Positions 9,041-18,638 of a DNA stretch of 64,000 bases are shown here, in pieces. Each line of letters begins with the position of its first letter. Positions within the stretch are counted from its first letter, which is position 1. The DNA lies in NCBI GenBank assembly GCA_963848195.1, contig CAWKCY010000016.1, positions 496,001 through 560,000 of the forward strand, read 5' to 3'. The position numbers were made by a program, and so were the translations under genes. The DNA comes from CAVQBP01 sp963848195 (GTDB lineage: Bacteria > Bacteroidota > Ignavibacteria > Ignavibacteriales > Ignavibacteriaceae). A model generated the notes under the pieces. The model was not told the origin of the DNA. It did no database searches and saw nothing but the letters and a program-made list of their open reading frames with translations.

Positions 9041-11357
9041 ATGAGAATGTTATATCTCATCTTTCTGCTAGTGTTAATTATTTCAATACATTCATTATAG
9101 TCAGGAGAAAATTGATAAAAGTTCAACGATTCCTTCTTTGGTTGAATACGTTAATCCATTAATTGGGACAGCTCCGGCTAATACCAAAAGTGCATTAAAA
9201 CATGGTCAGGGAAGTGAGAATAATGCGCAGGTTGTTCCTTATGTTACAGCTCCTTTCGGAATGACCAATTGGACCGCACAGACACGCTCAACCGAAGAAA
9301 AATGTGTTGCTCCGTATTATTATATTGATACTGTTATTAATGGCTTTAGGGGAAGTCATTGGTTGAGTGGATCATGCGTGCAGGATTACGGTAGTTTTAC
9401 ACTAATGCCCGTTTCCGGAGAATTAATATGCTTACCCTCTCAAAGAGGGTCAAAATTCTCTCATTTTGATGAAGTTTCTACTCCGTACTACTATAAAGTT
9501 CTTTTAAAAGACTACAGTATTATTGCTGAGATAACTTCAACAACCAGGACCGGACTGTTAAGTTTTACTTTTCAAAGAAAAGGAATGGGGCACATAATAA
9601 TAGAACCTAACAGTGATTATGGTGATGGTTATATTAAAATTTTACCCGGCAAAAACGAAATTATTGGCTATAATCCGGTGCATAGAATATATCAAGGTTG
9701 GGGTGAATATGCCGGATTTAATGGATATTTTGTTGCAAGGTTTAGCCGCCACTTTGATTCATTCGGTTTATACAACGGAGCTAAAATTGATACTGAAAAG
9801 TCTGAGATTTCAAATCTTAAAAATATTGGCGCATATGCATCCTTTAATCTTAATGCAAATGAAAATATTTTGGTAGAGGTCGGAACTTCATTCACAAGTA
9901 TTGAAGAAGCTAGAGCCAATCTGAATACGGAGTTACAGAATTTTGACTTTGAGTCGGTTAAGAAGCAATTGTTCAAAAAGTGGGAAGATATCCTTTCTAT
10001 CACAAAAGTTGAAGGCAGTAATGAAGAAGATAAAGTGAAATTTTATACAGCACTTTACCACTGTTATTTGCAGCCGAGAGTTTATAATGATAATGATGGT
10101 TCTTATGTTAAATTTTCCGGCGGAGATACGGTACTAAATTTAAAAGACGCAAATTATTATTGTGATTTTTCAATGTGGGATACTTATCGTGCATTACATC
10201 CGCTCTTTAACCTGCTCATTCCCGGTATCAACAAAGATATGATGAAGTCACTTCTTTTGATGGGTAAAGAGGGAGGTTGGATGCCGATTTTTCCATGCTG
10301 GAACAGTTATACTTCTGCAATGATAGGTGATCACGCTATTTCTGCTATTGCCGATGCATATTGTAAAAATGTAATTGATTTATCCCGGAGTGAATATAAG
10401 CTCCTTCTTAAAAATGCAATGGAATCTCCTAAAAATTATTCCAACTATATACAGGGTAAAGGAAGAAGAGCTCTGAATTCATATCTGAAATATGGATACA
10501 TTCCTCTTGAAGATAGTGTGAAAGAATCTTTTCATAAAGGGGAACAAGTATCCCGGACTCTCGAATATGCATACGATGATTTTGCTTTGAGCCGCATTAG
10601 TTTGAAAATAGGAAATTATTCTGATTTTAAAATACTTTCTAAAAGAGCAATGAATTATGAAAATGTTTTTGATAAACAAAACGATTGTGTTCGTGGAAAA
10701 TATAAAGATGGGAGCTGGATTAGTGACTTCAATAAATTAGTTAGAGCGTCATATATAACCGAAGGGACTCCATGGCAATATACATGGTACGTCCCTCAAG
10801 ATATTGAAGGCCTGATCAAGCTTATGGGAGGGGAGAAAAAATTCAATGATAATTTAGATAATTTTTTTGCTGCAGACCAGTATTGGCACGGAAATGAACC
10901 TGGACAGCAGATCCCTTTTTTATATAATTATTCCGGGCAGCCCTGGAAAACAGAAGAAATAGTATCTGGAATAATGGTAAATGAATATGGACTTGGACCG
11001 GGAGGATTAAGCGGTAATGATGATGGTGGACAGATGTCTGCATGGTATGTATTTGCTGCCTTAGGATTTTATCCTGTATGCCCTTCTTTACCTCAATATG
11101 TTATTTCTGGTCCTCATTTTGATAAAATTACAATAGCACTTCCTAACAAAAAATCTCTTGTTATTGAGGCAAGAGGATCTTCCAATAAAAAAAATTTTAT
11201 TGAACAGGTTAAGTTCAATGGTAAAATTTATGATAAAAATTATCTAAATTATTTTGACCTTATGAACGGTGGAATTATTGAATTTCAAATGAGTGATAAA
11301 CCTAATAAAAGGTGGGGAATTTCAAAATCCGGCAGACCTGGTTCTTTGTCAAATTAG
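9041..11357 (+). CDS. Alpha-mannosidase, GH92, with frameshift after the signal peptide
   Basis: The main reading frame (from about 9078 to 11357) encodes a nearly complete GH92 calcium-dependent exo-alpha-mannosidase. It opens with VEYVNPLIGT and continues with FSMWDTYRALHPL, then GNEPGQQIPFLYNYSGQPW near residue 585 and GNDDGGQMSAWYVFAALGFYP near 627, all family signatures. That frame has no ATG at its start. An ATG at 9041 in another frame encodes a clean signal peptide that hits TAG at 9098. Skipping one base there would join it to SQEKIDKSS and the mature enzyme. The expected secreted protein is therefore broken by one base, by mutation or by sequencing error. A TTG at 9138 could start a form without a signal peptide. 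Confidence 0.88.
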
Positions 11358-11436
11358 CGTTCTTATATTTTGTGTTTTAAATTATAAGGAAGACATTGAA
11401 CGGATTATTATTTGGTAATTATGGAAGGCAATTTAT

Positions 11437-13077
11437 ATGAATAAATTGGTAATGTGTTTATCGATCATATCGTTATGCTGTAAATATATAATATCCCAAA
11501 CACCGCAGCCGCTTCGTTCTGATATTTCCATTCAAAAAGTAGTCGCTCTTGAAAATGATTGCAGGCGGATAGCAAGAGACCCCTCTACTGGTAAAGTATA
11601 TTATATAAGAGCAAATGGAAATATTAACCAGCTGGACATAGAAAATAAAACTACTAAGAATATTTATTCCGGGTTAACAACTCATGCTTTATCATTTGAA
11701 GGCGGGGGCGGATTTACCATCGCAAATGATGGAACTTTTTTTATTGTGTCTGACCCGCGTGATTTGAAATATGATCATGGATTAATTATCCGTGGTAAAA
11801 TGAAAGGCAGCATCAGAGTTTGGGATACTGTTGCTGTTACCGAACCATACTTAATTCCTGGTGGAAGGGATCATCGGTTTAACGGAATTATTGTAACTTT
11901 AGACCAAAAATATTTAATAGTAAATAGCGGGTCGAGAACAGATCATGGGGAAGAACCTATAAATGGTGGACGGGAATACCCCATTACTTCTGCAATGTTT
12001 AAAATCCCTATAAATTCCAAAAATCTTATCCTTTACAATAATGATGATAGTTTAAAACCATATCTTTACGTTGATGGAGTTCGTAATAGTTTTGACATGG
12101 CGTATACTCCCGGTGGAGATCTCATAGCTACTGAAAACGGGGATACGCGGGATGATACTGAAGAATTAAACTGGATAAGAGAAGGGCATCATTACGGGTT
12201 TCCCTGGAGAATAGGAACTCTTGATAATGCACAGCAATTTCCCGCTTATAACCCCGCAGAAGATCCTCTTCTTGGATCTTCAAATATTGAAAAAACTTTT
12301 TATAACGATCCTGCTTTCCCCCCCAAACCCGACTCTGTAGTTTTTACTGATCCAATCTTAAATGTGGGTCCGGATGATGATAAATTTCGGGATACAGATA
12401 GAGTTGTTAAAGATGCAAGTGATCTTGGATTGAAACTTGGCACTTTTACTCCCCATAGTTCACCCCTTGCTATTGTCTTTGATACTTCATTTGCTTTAAG
12501 CAATGAGTTTGCCGGCGATGGATTTTTAATGGGCTATAGTGCTCATAGTGCAAAAAAATCGGCCCCCTTTAATGAACCTGGTGAAGATTTGTTTCATATA
12601 AAGCTTAATAAAATTGTTGCTGAAGATAGATATGAAGTAAGTGTTACAAGAATTGTTCAAGGTTTCAGCAATCCGGTTGACGCTGTTTTAATCGGGAATA
12701 AAATTTATGTTCTTGAAACTGGAAATGGTTCAAATATCTGGGAAGTTACAATCCCTTCCAGTACAACTTCTGTCACACAAACTAGTATAAGCAATTCCAA
12801 TTTTTCGTTGGAACAAAATTATCCTAATCCTTTTAACCCAACCACTAAAATAAAATATACTGTTCCGGCATTGAGAAATGCATATAAACCTCCTATCGTG
12901 TCAATAAAAATTTATGATGTTCTTGGAAATGAAATTGCGGTATTAGTTAACGAACGAAAAACTACCGGAACTTATGAATTAGAATTCGACGGCTCTAAAT
13001 TAGCCAGCGGATTATATCTATATAGATTAACTGCCGGAGATTTTAGTTCAACAAAAAAAATGATGTTACTTAAATAA
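11437..13077 (+). CDS. PQQ-dependent sugar dehydrogenase-like beta-propeller with T9SS sorting domain
   Basis: The 546-residue protein has a signal peptide (residues 1-20), a six-bladed propeller of the glucose/sorbosone dehydrogenase type and a C-terminal sorting domain from about residue 451 (YPNPFNPTTKIKY, then GLYLYRL and KKMMLLK). Family features include CRRIARDPSTGKVYYI, GGRDHRFNGI, DLIATENGDTRDDTEELNW near 231-245 and EGHHYGFPWRIG near 250. Such enzymes oxidise aldoses in the periplasm or on the cell surface with PQQ, but cofactor binding is inferred. The sorting domain implies type IX export. It closes the plus-strand glycan cluster. Confidence 0.82.
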   Translation: MNKLVMCLSIISLCCKYIISQTPQPLRSDISIQKVVALENDCRRIARDPSTGKVYYIRANGNINQLDIENKTTKNIYSGLTTHALSFEGGGGFTIANDGTFFIVSDPRDLKYDHGLIIRGKMKGSIRVWDTVAVTEPYLIPGGRDHRFNGIIVTLDQKYLIVNSGSRTDHGEEPINGGREYPITSAMFKIPINSKNLILYNNDDSLKPYLYVDGVRNSFDMAYTPGGDLIATENGDTRDDTEELNWIREGHHYGFPWRIGTLDNAQQFPAYNPAEDPLLGSSNIEKTFYNDPAFPPKPDSVVFTDPILNVGPDDDKFRDTDRVVKDASDLGLKLGTFTPHSSPLAIVFDTSFALSNEFAGDGFLMGYSAHSAKKSAPFNEPGEDLFHIKLNKIVAEDRYEVSVTRIVQGFSNPVDAVLIGNKIYVLETGNGSNIWEVTIPSSTTSVTQTSISNSNFSLEQNYPNPFNPTTKIKYTVPALRNAYKPPIVSIKIYDVLGNEIAVLVNERKTTGTYELEFDGSKLASGLYLYRLTAGDFSSTKKMMLLK

Positions 13078-13391
13078 AAAAACAAAAATCTATCAAATGT
13101 TCTATATTTTACCGTTCAAATACCATAAAACTTGACGAAATAGCGTAGGTTTTTTGCCATTTTTTTAATTCTAAGACATCTTTTCCCTCTAAGCCTATAT
13201 CTATCTCTCCTCATTCAAAAAACCTCTCTCAAATCAATTTTTCTATTTTCCCATAAATAATTTTATATGTTTTTCATGCAATCTTTTATCACATAATAAG
13301 CTTATTATACCATTATCTTGTTTTATAAATGTGGTTTTTTAATCTAATTTTAACTATCAAATATCAAGAAGATTTTATTTAAAGCCCAAAT
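13078..13391. other. AT-rich spacer between convergent genes
   Basis: This 314-base gap separates two converging genes. It contains a perfect 16-bp palindrome, ATAATAAGCTTATTAT, at 13293-13308. No GC-rich terminator hairpin, RNA gene or open frame of note is visible. Confidence 0.6.
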
Positions 13392-14416
13392 TCAATTAAC
13401 TATTTCCAGGTTATATTTATTTACAAAAACCTGGTTATAATGAACACTTCCATCGGAGGATACAATTAAAAGCGGATAGTTTATATGTTTATCATTTAAT
13501 GTTTTCTTCCACCCTAATAGAAAAACATAGGTTGCCGTTGCATCTGCCTCTTCTGCAGTAGGTGCGAGGATTGTTGAGCTCTCCGATAATCTTCCTGAAT
13601 AACCTGTCCTCGGATCAAGTATATGATGATAACGCACCCCGTTTATTATTTTAAACCTCTCATAATCTCCGCTTGTTGCGACTGCATAATCCTTTAGATT
13701 GAAATCAGCAACAAGATCATTTGTATATCTCGGATGCTTAATTCCGATTTTCCATAAGGTATCTTTATCCTTTGTACCCGAGACAAATATATCACCCCCT
13801 GCGTTAAGAATAAAATTTGTTATTACCCATTCCCTTCAAAACAGCAGAACCTCTGTCAATCGCATAACCTTTCGCAATTCCCCCTAAATCGATTGACATT
13901 CCTTTCTTCTTCAAAAATACAGTTGAATCCTTTTCATTGATAATCATATCTTTATAATTAACTAGCTTTTTTAATTTCTTAATAGTCTTATCCTCCGGAA
14001 GAACTATTTCCTTATCTGCACTGAAGCCCCATAAATCTGAGAGCGGACCGATTGTTACATCAAATAATCCTTGGGATTTTTTACAGTATTCTTTAGCGCG
14101 TTTTAGCATTTCCAATGTTTCATAGCTAACTTTAACCGGATAAAGTCCCTGAAGCATGGTTTATTTCTGATATCTCACTGCTGTCTTTTTCACAGCTTAA
14201 TAAATTCTCTACCCTTTGCATTTCCTCATAGGAGGCTAATAATGCTTTCTTACATTGATTTATATCCTTGCTTCTTGCAGTGGTTTCAACTGTTGTCCCC
14301 ATTAAATATTTTGTAACCGATACACTATACATTGTTGTATCGGTCTGAGCCCCTGCTCTGCTGGAGAAGAGTACTAAAAATAGAATCAAAACAATGTAAG
14401 CCGGAGTAATTTTCAT
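13392..14416 (-). pseudogene. apbE: FAD:protein FMN transferase (ApbE), two frameshifts
   Basis: Three consecutive frames together spell one ApbE protein. The N-terminus (from ATG at 14416) has a signal peptide ending SRAGAQ and a region containing YLMGTTVETTA. The middle part carries the family core FDVTIGPLSDLWGFS and GMSIDLGGIAKGYAIDRG. The third part carries YHHILDPRTGYSG and TAEEADATATYVFLLG. Single-base insertions explain both breaks: one at about 14140-14150 (after NHASG) and one in a TTTT run near 13817 (before LNAGGDIF). ApbE attaches FMN through a phosphoester bond to Ser/Thr of exported proteins. It is last in the operon starting near 17086, so its target may be encoded there. Either the gene is decaying or the assembly has indels. 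Confidence 0.85.
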
Positions 14417-14426
14417 TTGTTTTAAG

Positions 14427-15113
14427 CTAAAAGGTAATGCTGTCAACCCCGAATCTGTTTTTACCTGCGATTGAGATGTTGATTTGATTTGGAATGCATA
14501 CTAAGTTCTCACCCGGCTTTGAAATCGGCTCCATATTCATGCACGTCTTATGCTTGCATGTTGCTGAAACGATACTTGCAGATTTATTCTTTATTCGGAG
14601 ATCTACATAACCTTTTAATCCTTCAATTCTTAAATTATCTACATCTCTTTCCAATGGAACTTGTTTAAGTAATGTATCCCCGATGAAAATATCTATACCA
14701 CTTGGTTCAAGCACTCTTTGTTGTGAAGTGAATCGGAGCAGTGTGGGATTTTCAATTACTCTGGGGAGTGAAAGAGAATTTGCACTTTCATCAAGAAGCA
14801 TAGAAAATTCATCTATCCTTTTATGGTAATCAACTAACTTTTGAGCTTTTACATAAGCGATATCACCTATGTGCCTCCCCTCCAGTCGATATTCATTGAA
14901 CTGTAAAGCACTCTTTCCATACTCCGAATTCTTTATAGCCTGTTCAATTGAATGTATTGTCCTGGATGGCTGATCGGTAATAACAGATAATGAAAAAGAA
15001 CCGGTATTTTTTACGGCCGCAAAAACATTTTTCGTAAATGGATTAATAATTCCCATCGCTGCTGATGCAGGCAATATTAAGGAACTATATTTAAGAAAAT
15101 CGCGTCTTTTCAT
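14427..15113 (-). CDS. Tat-exported protein with NusG domain II-like C-terminus
   Basis: The start at 15113 is chosen because AAAGGA lies eight bases before it; an in-frame ATG at 15119 is too close to that site. The N-terminus MKRRDFLKYSSLILPASAA is a clear twin-arginine signal. The C-terminal 70 residues match the NusG_II domain: SIVSATCKHKTCMNMEPI, then GENLVCIPNQINISI, with three cysteines. The middle region (about 30-150) is not recognised. Tat export suggests folding before export, possibly with a cofactor. It lies between the DUF3570 barrel and apbE, which points to a periplasmic redox role. That role is inference from context. Confidence 0.78.
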   Translation of the reverse strand: MKRRDFLKYSSLILPASAAMGIINPFTKNVFAAVKNTGSFSLSVITDQPSRTIHSIEQAIKNSEYGKSALQFNEYRLEGRHIGDIAYVKAQKLVDYHKRIDEFSMLLDESANSLSLPRVIENPTLLRFTSQQRVLEPSGIDIFIGDTLLKQVPLERDVDNLRIEGLKGYVDLRIKNKSASIVSATCKHKTCMNMEPISKPGENLVCIPNQINISIAGKNRFGVDSITF

Positions 15114-15149
15114 CTGCATTTTCCTTTATATTTAATTTATTAAGATTTA

Positions 15150-16352
15150 TCAATATCGATATCTAATGCCTATATTAAAATCTGTTGCAAACATATTATT
15201 CGAATTGTTAAACCAATATGGTGAATTAGTATGACGTAAATAAAAATTAAGATTAAAAATATATTGTACACGTTCATCTTCCAAAAATGGAAGAAAGTCC
15301 TCCCCCTCACCACCAAGTAATGTAAGGTTCAACTGCAGCTCATTTGAATAACCTGCATCAAGTTTAATATCCGTAGTCATATATTGTTCCGGTGCTGAAT
15401 ATTTCGGCTTGAAGAAAAAAGCCTGAGTTTGAAAGTTGCTGCGCCATCCGAGTCCCATAATTACATGCTCTGATAAATACCTTTCATAATTTGCTGAATA
15501 AGTACTTGCATTAATATCCCATGAATCCCAGTAATATCTATAACCGATCTGAAGAGATGATTCGCTGTTTAGACGGTACTTTAATGATAAAGCTGCAGCT
15601 CGCCTGATTCGAAGATCCGGATGTATAGGATCAAATAAACTGTCCGCACCATTAATTGTTATCGGTACTAGTTGATAATTATCAGACAGTAGCCCGTTAT
15701 TATCCGTATAAGAAGAAAGAAGCTGTACTATTAAGCTCTTACTTATTATTTGTGAAAAGTTTGCATTGAACGTTGTAACGTTCTTATTCTTTTTCCAGTT
15801 CTTGGTTTTAGGGAAAACCTTATCCCAGCTTCGGACAATCCCTAATTGTATGGAAGTATTATTTTCTGCGAAATACTGGGTGAAATTTCCGATAATAGTA
15901 GAAGAAGTGTAATCACTTTCAGTGCTGTAAATACCGTCAGCTGCTAATATTCCTTTACCGAAGGTATGTGCCATCCCGAAATTAAATTCGTGCCTGACTT
16001 CATCGAAAGTTGGACCTGTGTATTCGCTTTCTCCTCCTCCTCCTCCGGACGTTCTGCTTGATGCTGCTGTTACTGCATCTACTTTTGAAAGTGAGGTTGT
16101 TGTGCTGCTGCTCGGGCTGCTGCTTCTAATAGATGCAGCCGTTATCATATCTACTAGATATCTCCCCGTTATACTTGTTGATTCCGATACTTTCTTGGTT
16201 ATTGAAATACTTGGGTATAATACCGAAACTTTAAAATTATCAAAATAACCGCTGAAATTTACCTGAGTTTCATTGCCGGGTAATAGCTGTCCGAAACCTA
16301 TAGTGCATAGGCTAAAATAAATTAAAAGAAATAATATGATTTTTTTAACCAC
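15150..16352 (-). CDS. DUF3570 outer-membrane beta-barrel
   Basis: I place the start at the GTG at 16352. It overlaps the end of the DUF4266 gene by eight bases and directly precedes a signal peptide (KKIILFLLIYFSLCTIGFGQ). The remainder is a series of amphipathic strands ending in IGIRYRY, typical of an outer-membrane barrel. DUF3570 features include SWDKVFP and SYTDNNGLLSDNYQLVP. An exposed loop rich in Ser, Thr and Gly (residues about 68-108) holds two near copies of D-x-[IV]-T-A-A-S: DMITAAS (68-74) and DAVTAAS (92-98). They resemble the D-x-x-[ST]-G-A-[ST] signature that ApbE modifies. Function is unknown; context suggests an outer-membrane redox partner. Confidence 0.8.
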   Translation of the reverse strand: MVKKIILFLLIYFSLCTIGFGQLLPGNETQVNFSGYFDNFKVSVLYPSISITKKVSESTSITGRYLVDMITAASIRSSSPSSSTTTSLSKVDAVTAASSRTSGGGGGESEYTGPTFDEVRHEFNFGMAHTFGKGILAADGIYSTESDYTSSTIIGNFTQYFAENNTSIQLGIVRSWDKVFPKTKNWKKNKNVTTFNANFSQIISKSLIVQLLSSYTDNNGLLSDNYQLVPITINGADSLFDPIHPDLRIRRAAALSLKYRLNSESSLQIGYRYYWDSWDINASTYSANYERYLSEHVIMGLGWRSNFQTQAFFFKPKYSAPEQYMTTDIKLDAGYSNELQLNLTLLGGEGEDFLPFLEDERVQYIFNLNFYLRHTNSPYWFNNSNNMFATDFNIGIRYRY

Positions 16353-16563
16353 ACCCGCAGCCGCCGCTTTCTGCACCTGTAGCACCTTCCACACCTTCCC
16401 TGTAATCAAGAAAATGTTCTCTAATCCCAGCATTTATTGGATTTTCATCTATAATCATGATCGGATCTGATAGACTCTCTTTCTCCCATGGCTTAACCGT
16501 AGCACAGCCATAGAGAAGAAGTGAAGCAGCAAGCAGTATTAATATCCGGCTGATCATTTTCAT
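16345..16563 (-). CDS. DUF4266 small lipoprotein with C-terminal GGCGCG
   Basis: The 72-residue protein has a lipoprotein signal (LLLYGC, lipid-anchored Cys20) followed directly by ATVKPWEKE, the hallmark of DUF4266. The tail reads EGVEGATGAESGGCGCG; its two closely spaced cysteines are characteristic of the family. It starts one base after the TlpA stop and overlaps the DUF3570 start, so translation is probably coupled. TlpA, DUF4266, DUF3570 and ApbE recur together in Gram-negative bacteria as far as I recall. The cysteine tail may bind metal or be a thioredoxin substrate, and the Thr in EGAT could be modified; neither is established. Confidence 0.82.
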   Translation of the reverse strand: MKMISRILILLAASLLLYGCATVKPWEKESLSDPIMIIDENPINAGIREHFLDYREGVEGATGAESGGCGCG

Positions 16564-16564
16564 T

Positions 16565-17086
16565 TTAATTCTCTTTCAATAATTGAGTTAATTCTGAATT
16601 AAAATCACTTAAATAAGATTCTTTGAAACCATTATGCCAAAAACGTATTTTACCTTTTTTATCAATGAAAATTGTAGTGGGCATAGCTTCAATATTAAAT
16701 AAAGGAGGGATCTTTTGACCGTTATCTGCTATTATCGGAAACTCCGGTTCGGGAAAGAGGTTGTCAAGAAAATGCTCCATATTATCTTTTTTATCATCAA
16801 TATTTACCGCAATCAATTCAAATTTGGAATTTTTATGCGTATCATAAAAATCTATTAACGCAGGCATTTCTTCTCTGCAGGGTGGACACCAGCTTGCCCA
16901 AAAATCTATCAATACTACTTTCCCGGCATATTCAGATAATTTTATTTCTTTAGCTTTTATTGTTTTTCCTTCGAAATCTGGAGCCGGTGAACCCACTTTT
17001 TCCTGGCAAATGCCTATGCCGATAAATGTTGTGATTAAAATAAGTAGAACGGAATTTATTCTCATCCTCATACCTAATTCTTTCAT
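16565..17086 (-). CDS. TlpA-like periplasmic thioredoxin
   Basis: A signal peptide (INSVLLILITTFIGIGICQ) leads into GSPAPDFEGKTI and a thioredoxin fold with active site FWASWCPPCREEMPAL. Later family strings are PTTIFIDKKGKIRFWHNGF. ATGs at 17086, 17071 and 17065 are all possible starts. The frame is open further upstream to 17290, but that extension lacks signal-peptide character and is probably not translated. TlpA/ResA-type proteins reduce disulfides outside the cytoplasm. As first gene of the operon it may keep cysteines reduced in the DUF4266 tail or the NusG_II protein. That pairing is inferred from gene order. Confidence 0.9.
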   Translation of the reverse strand: MKELGMRMRINSVLLILITTFIGIGICQEKVGSPAPDFEGKTIKAKEIKLSEYAGKVVLIDFWASWCPPCREEMPALIDFYDTHKNSKFELIAVNIDDKKDNMEHFLDNLFPEPEFPIIADNGQKIPPLFNIEAMPTTIFIDKKGKIRFWHNGFKESYLSDFNSELTQLLKEN

Positions 17087-17346
17087 AAATGAAGATACTG
17101 AAATTAATATAGGGAAAGATGTTTCAACATTAAATAATGCAGTTTCTATATACAAGCGATAAAAAATAGACTGCATAAAAAAAGAACCCTCAAAAAGATT
17201 CTTTTTCGCTTCGTTTGATGCATTATTTACTCCGCGGATTGTGGTACCGGAAATCGGAGTGTTGTGAAGCACAGTGAAGTAAGTCCACAAAATCCTAATC
17301 TGCGAATAACTTTAACAATTAAGCAATTAAATAATTAAACAATTTA

Positions 17347-18624
17347 TCAATTTAACTTGATAGATTTTATCACAATATCATTAAATTTATCTTCACCAAA
17401 AATTTTCCCCTCTTTTGTAAACTTATACCACTGGCTGTTGGCAATAAAATAAAAATGATTATTATATATCGTCCCTAATGTAATATCATCAAAATCAGGA
17501 TTATTTACCTCTAGTACCTTTAATTTCAAAGCCGTTTTATAGCTTTTATCTAAAGTAATTTCAATAATACGTTGCGGATTTATTCCATTCTGAACCGCAA
17601 TAATCTTATCTTTATTATAAAAATAAATCCCGTCTATCCCCAATAATGTATTCCCGGTAAGATTTTTTATTTCTTTTACCTATTAAAGTATCTGCCGTCA
17701 AGCAGAAACAATCCTCTGGAATAGTCTGAAAAAATCATATAATTATCCATTATCAATAAAATCTATCCCCTGTAAGCTTACGATATTAGTATCTGAAAGA
17801 ATATTTGGGGCTTAAAGTCAGGTAGCAGAAAATTTATAAATTTTACCTGCCCGGCTGTCGGATGCATAAATATTCCCTATAGAGTCAAGAACGAGGTCCC
17901 CAAACCAGTGATTTTCAAGAGAATCTTTTTTTATTATAATATTTAATAGCCTTTTCTTTGTACTTAGGTCATAACAAAAGATTCCGGAATTTCCGTTTAA
18001 TGAATCAATAAAATATTTCGATTGCGGCTGATTGACAAACGTACCCCATAAAATATTTTTTTTGTAATCTATCTTTAACCCGGCTATACTTCCCATATTA
18101 TCTTCACTCTGCCATAAAATTCTATTTTCTTTATTGACATTATAAATTATCCCCTTATATATACTGCTTATAAAAAAGCTTGAATCAACGGGATTAAATT
18201 GAACCCCTTCTGCTATTACCTGTTTAGCAGGTAATACTGCAGCAGTTTTACTTACTTCCATAGGCTTCTGATTACTTAAATTTTGTCCTAATAAATTCTT
18301 AAATCCCGGCTCATCTCTTAAACTATCTAAATCATTATCATTATCAAGAGGGTATACAAATCCAAAGCTTAAACCTTTTTTTAATAACTTAAGAGCTTCC
18401 TGCCTATTGTGATTAAGTAAATACGCAATAGCTAAATTATAAATATATGACTCATGGGTATTACTTAATTCATATGCACGCTTCATGTTTTTAAGAAACT
18501 CCTTATAGTCATGGTCGTTATATGCCTGAAAAGCGAGTTTATTATAAAAACGCGGATTGTTCTCATCTTGAGGGAATACGTAACCCTGCAGCATCATCAA
18601 ACAAATAAATAAAACCTTGATCAT
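17347..18624 (-). pseudogene. Secreted TPR plus beta-propeller (SMP-30-like) protein, frameshifted
   Basis: The first frame (18624 to 17818) encodes a signal peptide, a TPR-like helical part (residues 20-85, with AYLLNHNRQEALKLLKKGL) and the first propeller blades (FGDLVLDSIGNIYASDSRAGKIY). Blade sequence continues in other frames across 17818-17644 (NILSDTNIVSLQGIDFID, then YSRGLFLLD) and ends in the frame 17643-17347. At least three indels are needed to restore one protein. The propeller resembles gluconolactonase/SMP-30-type or NHL-type sensors, but no catalytic assignment is possible. It lies on the same strand as the TlpA operon, with a 57-base gap to the upstream limit of that open frame. 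Confidence 0.65.
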
Positions 18625-18638
18625 ATTCTTTCTAATAT

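Noticed and set aside
14427..15113. True transcription factor NusG
   Set aside because: Only the domain II-like part matches; the Tat signal shows export and there is no NGN or KOW arrangement of transcription NusG.
17087..17290. N-terminal extension of the TlpA-like gene up to 17290
   Set aside because: The extra 68 residues lack signal-peptide character and family similarity; the signal peptide starts after the ATGs at 17065-17086.
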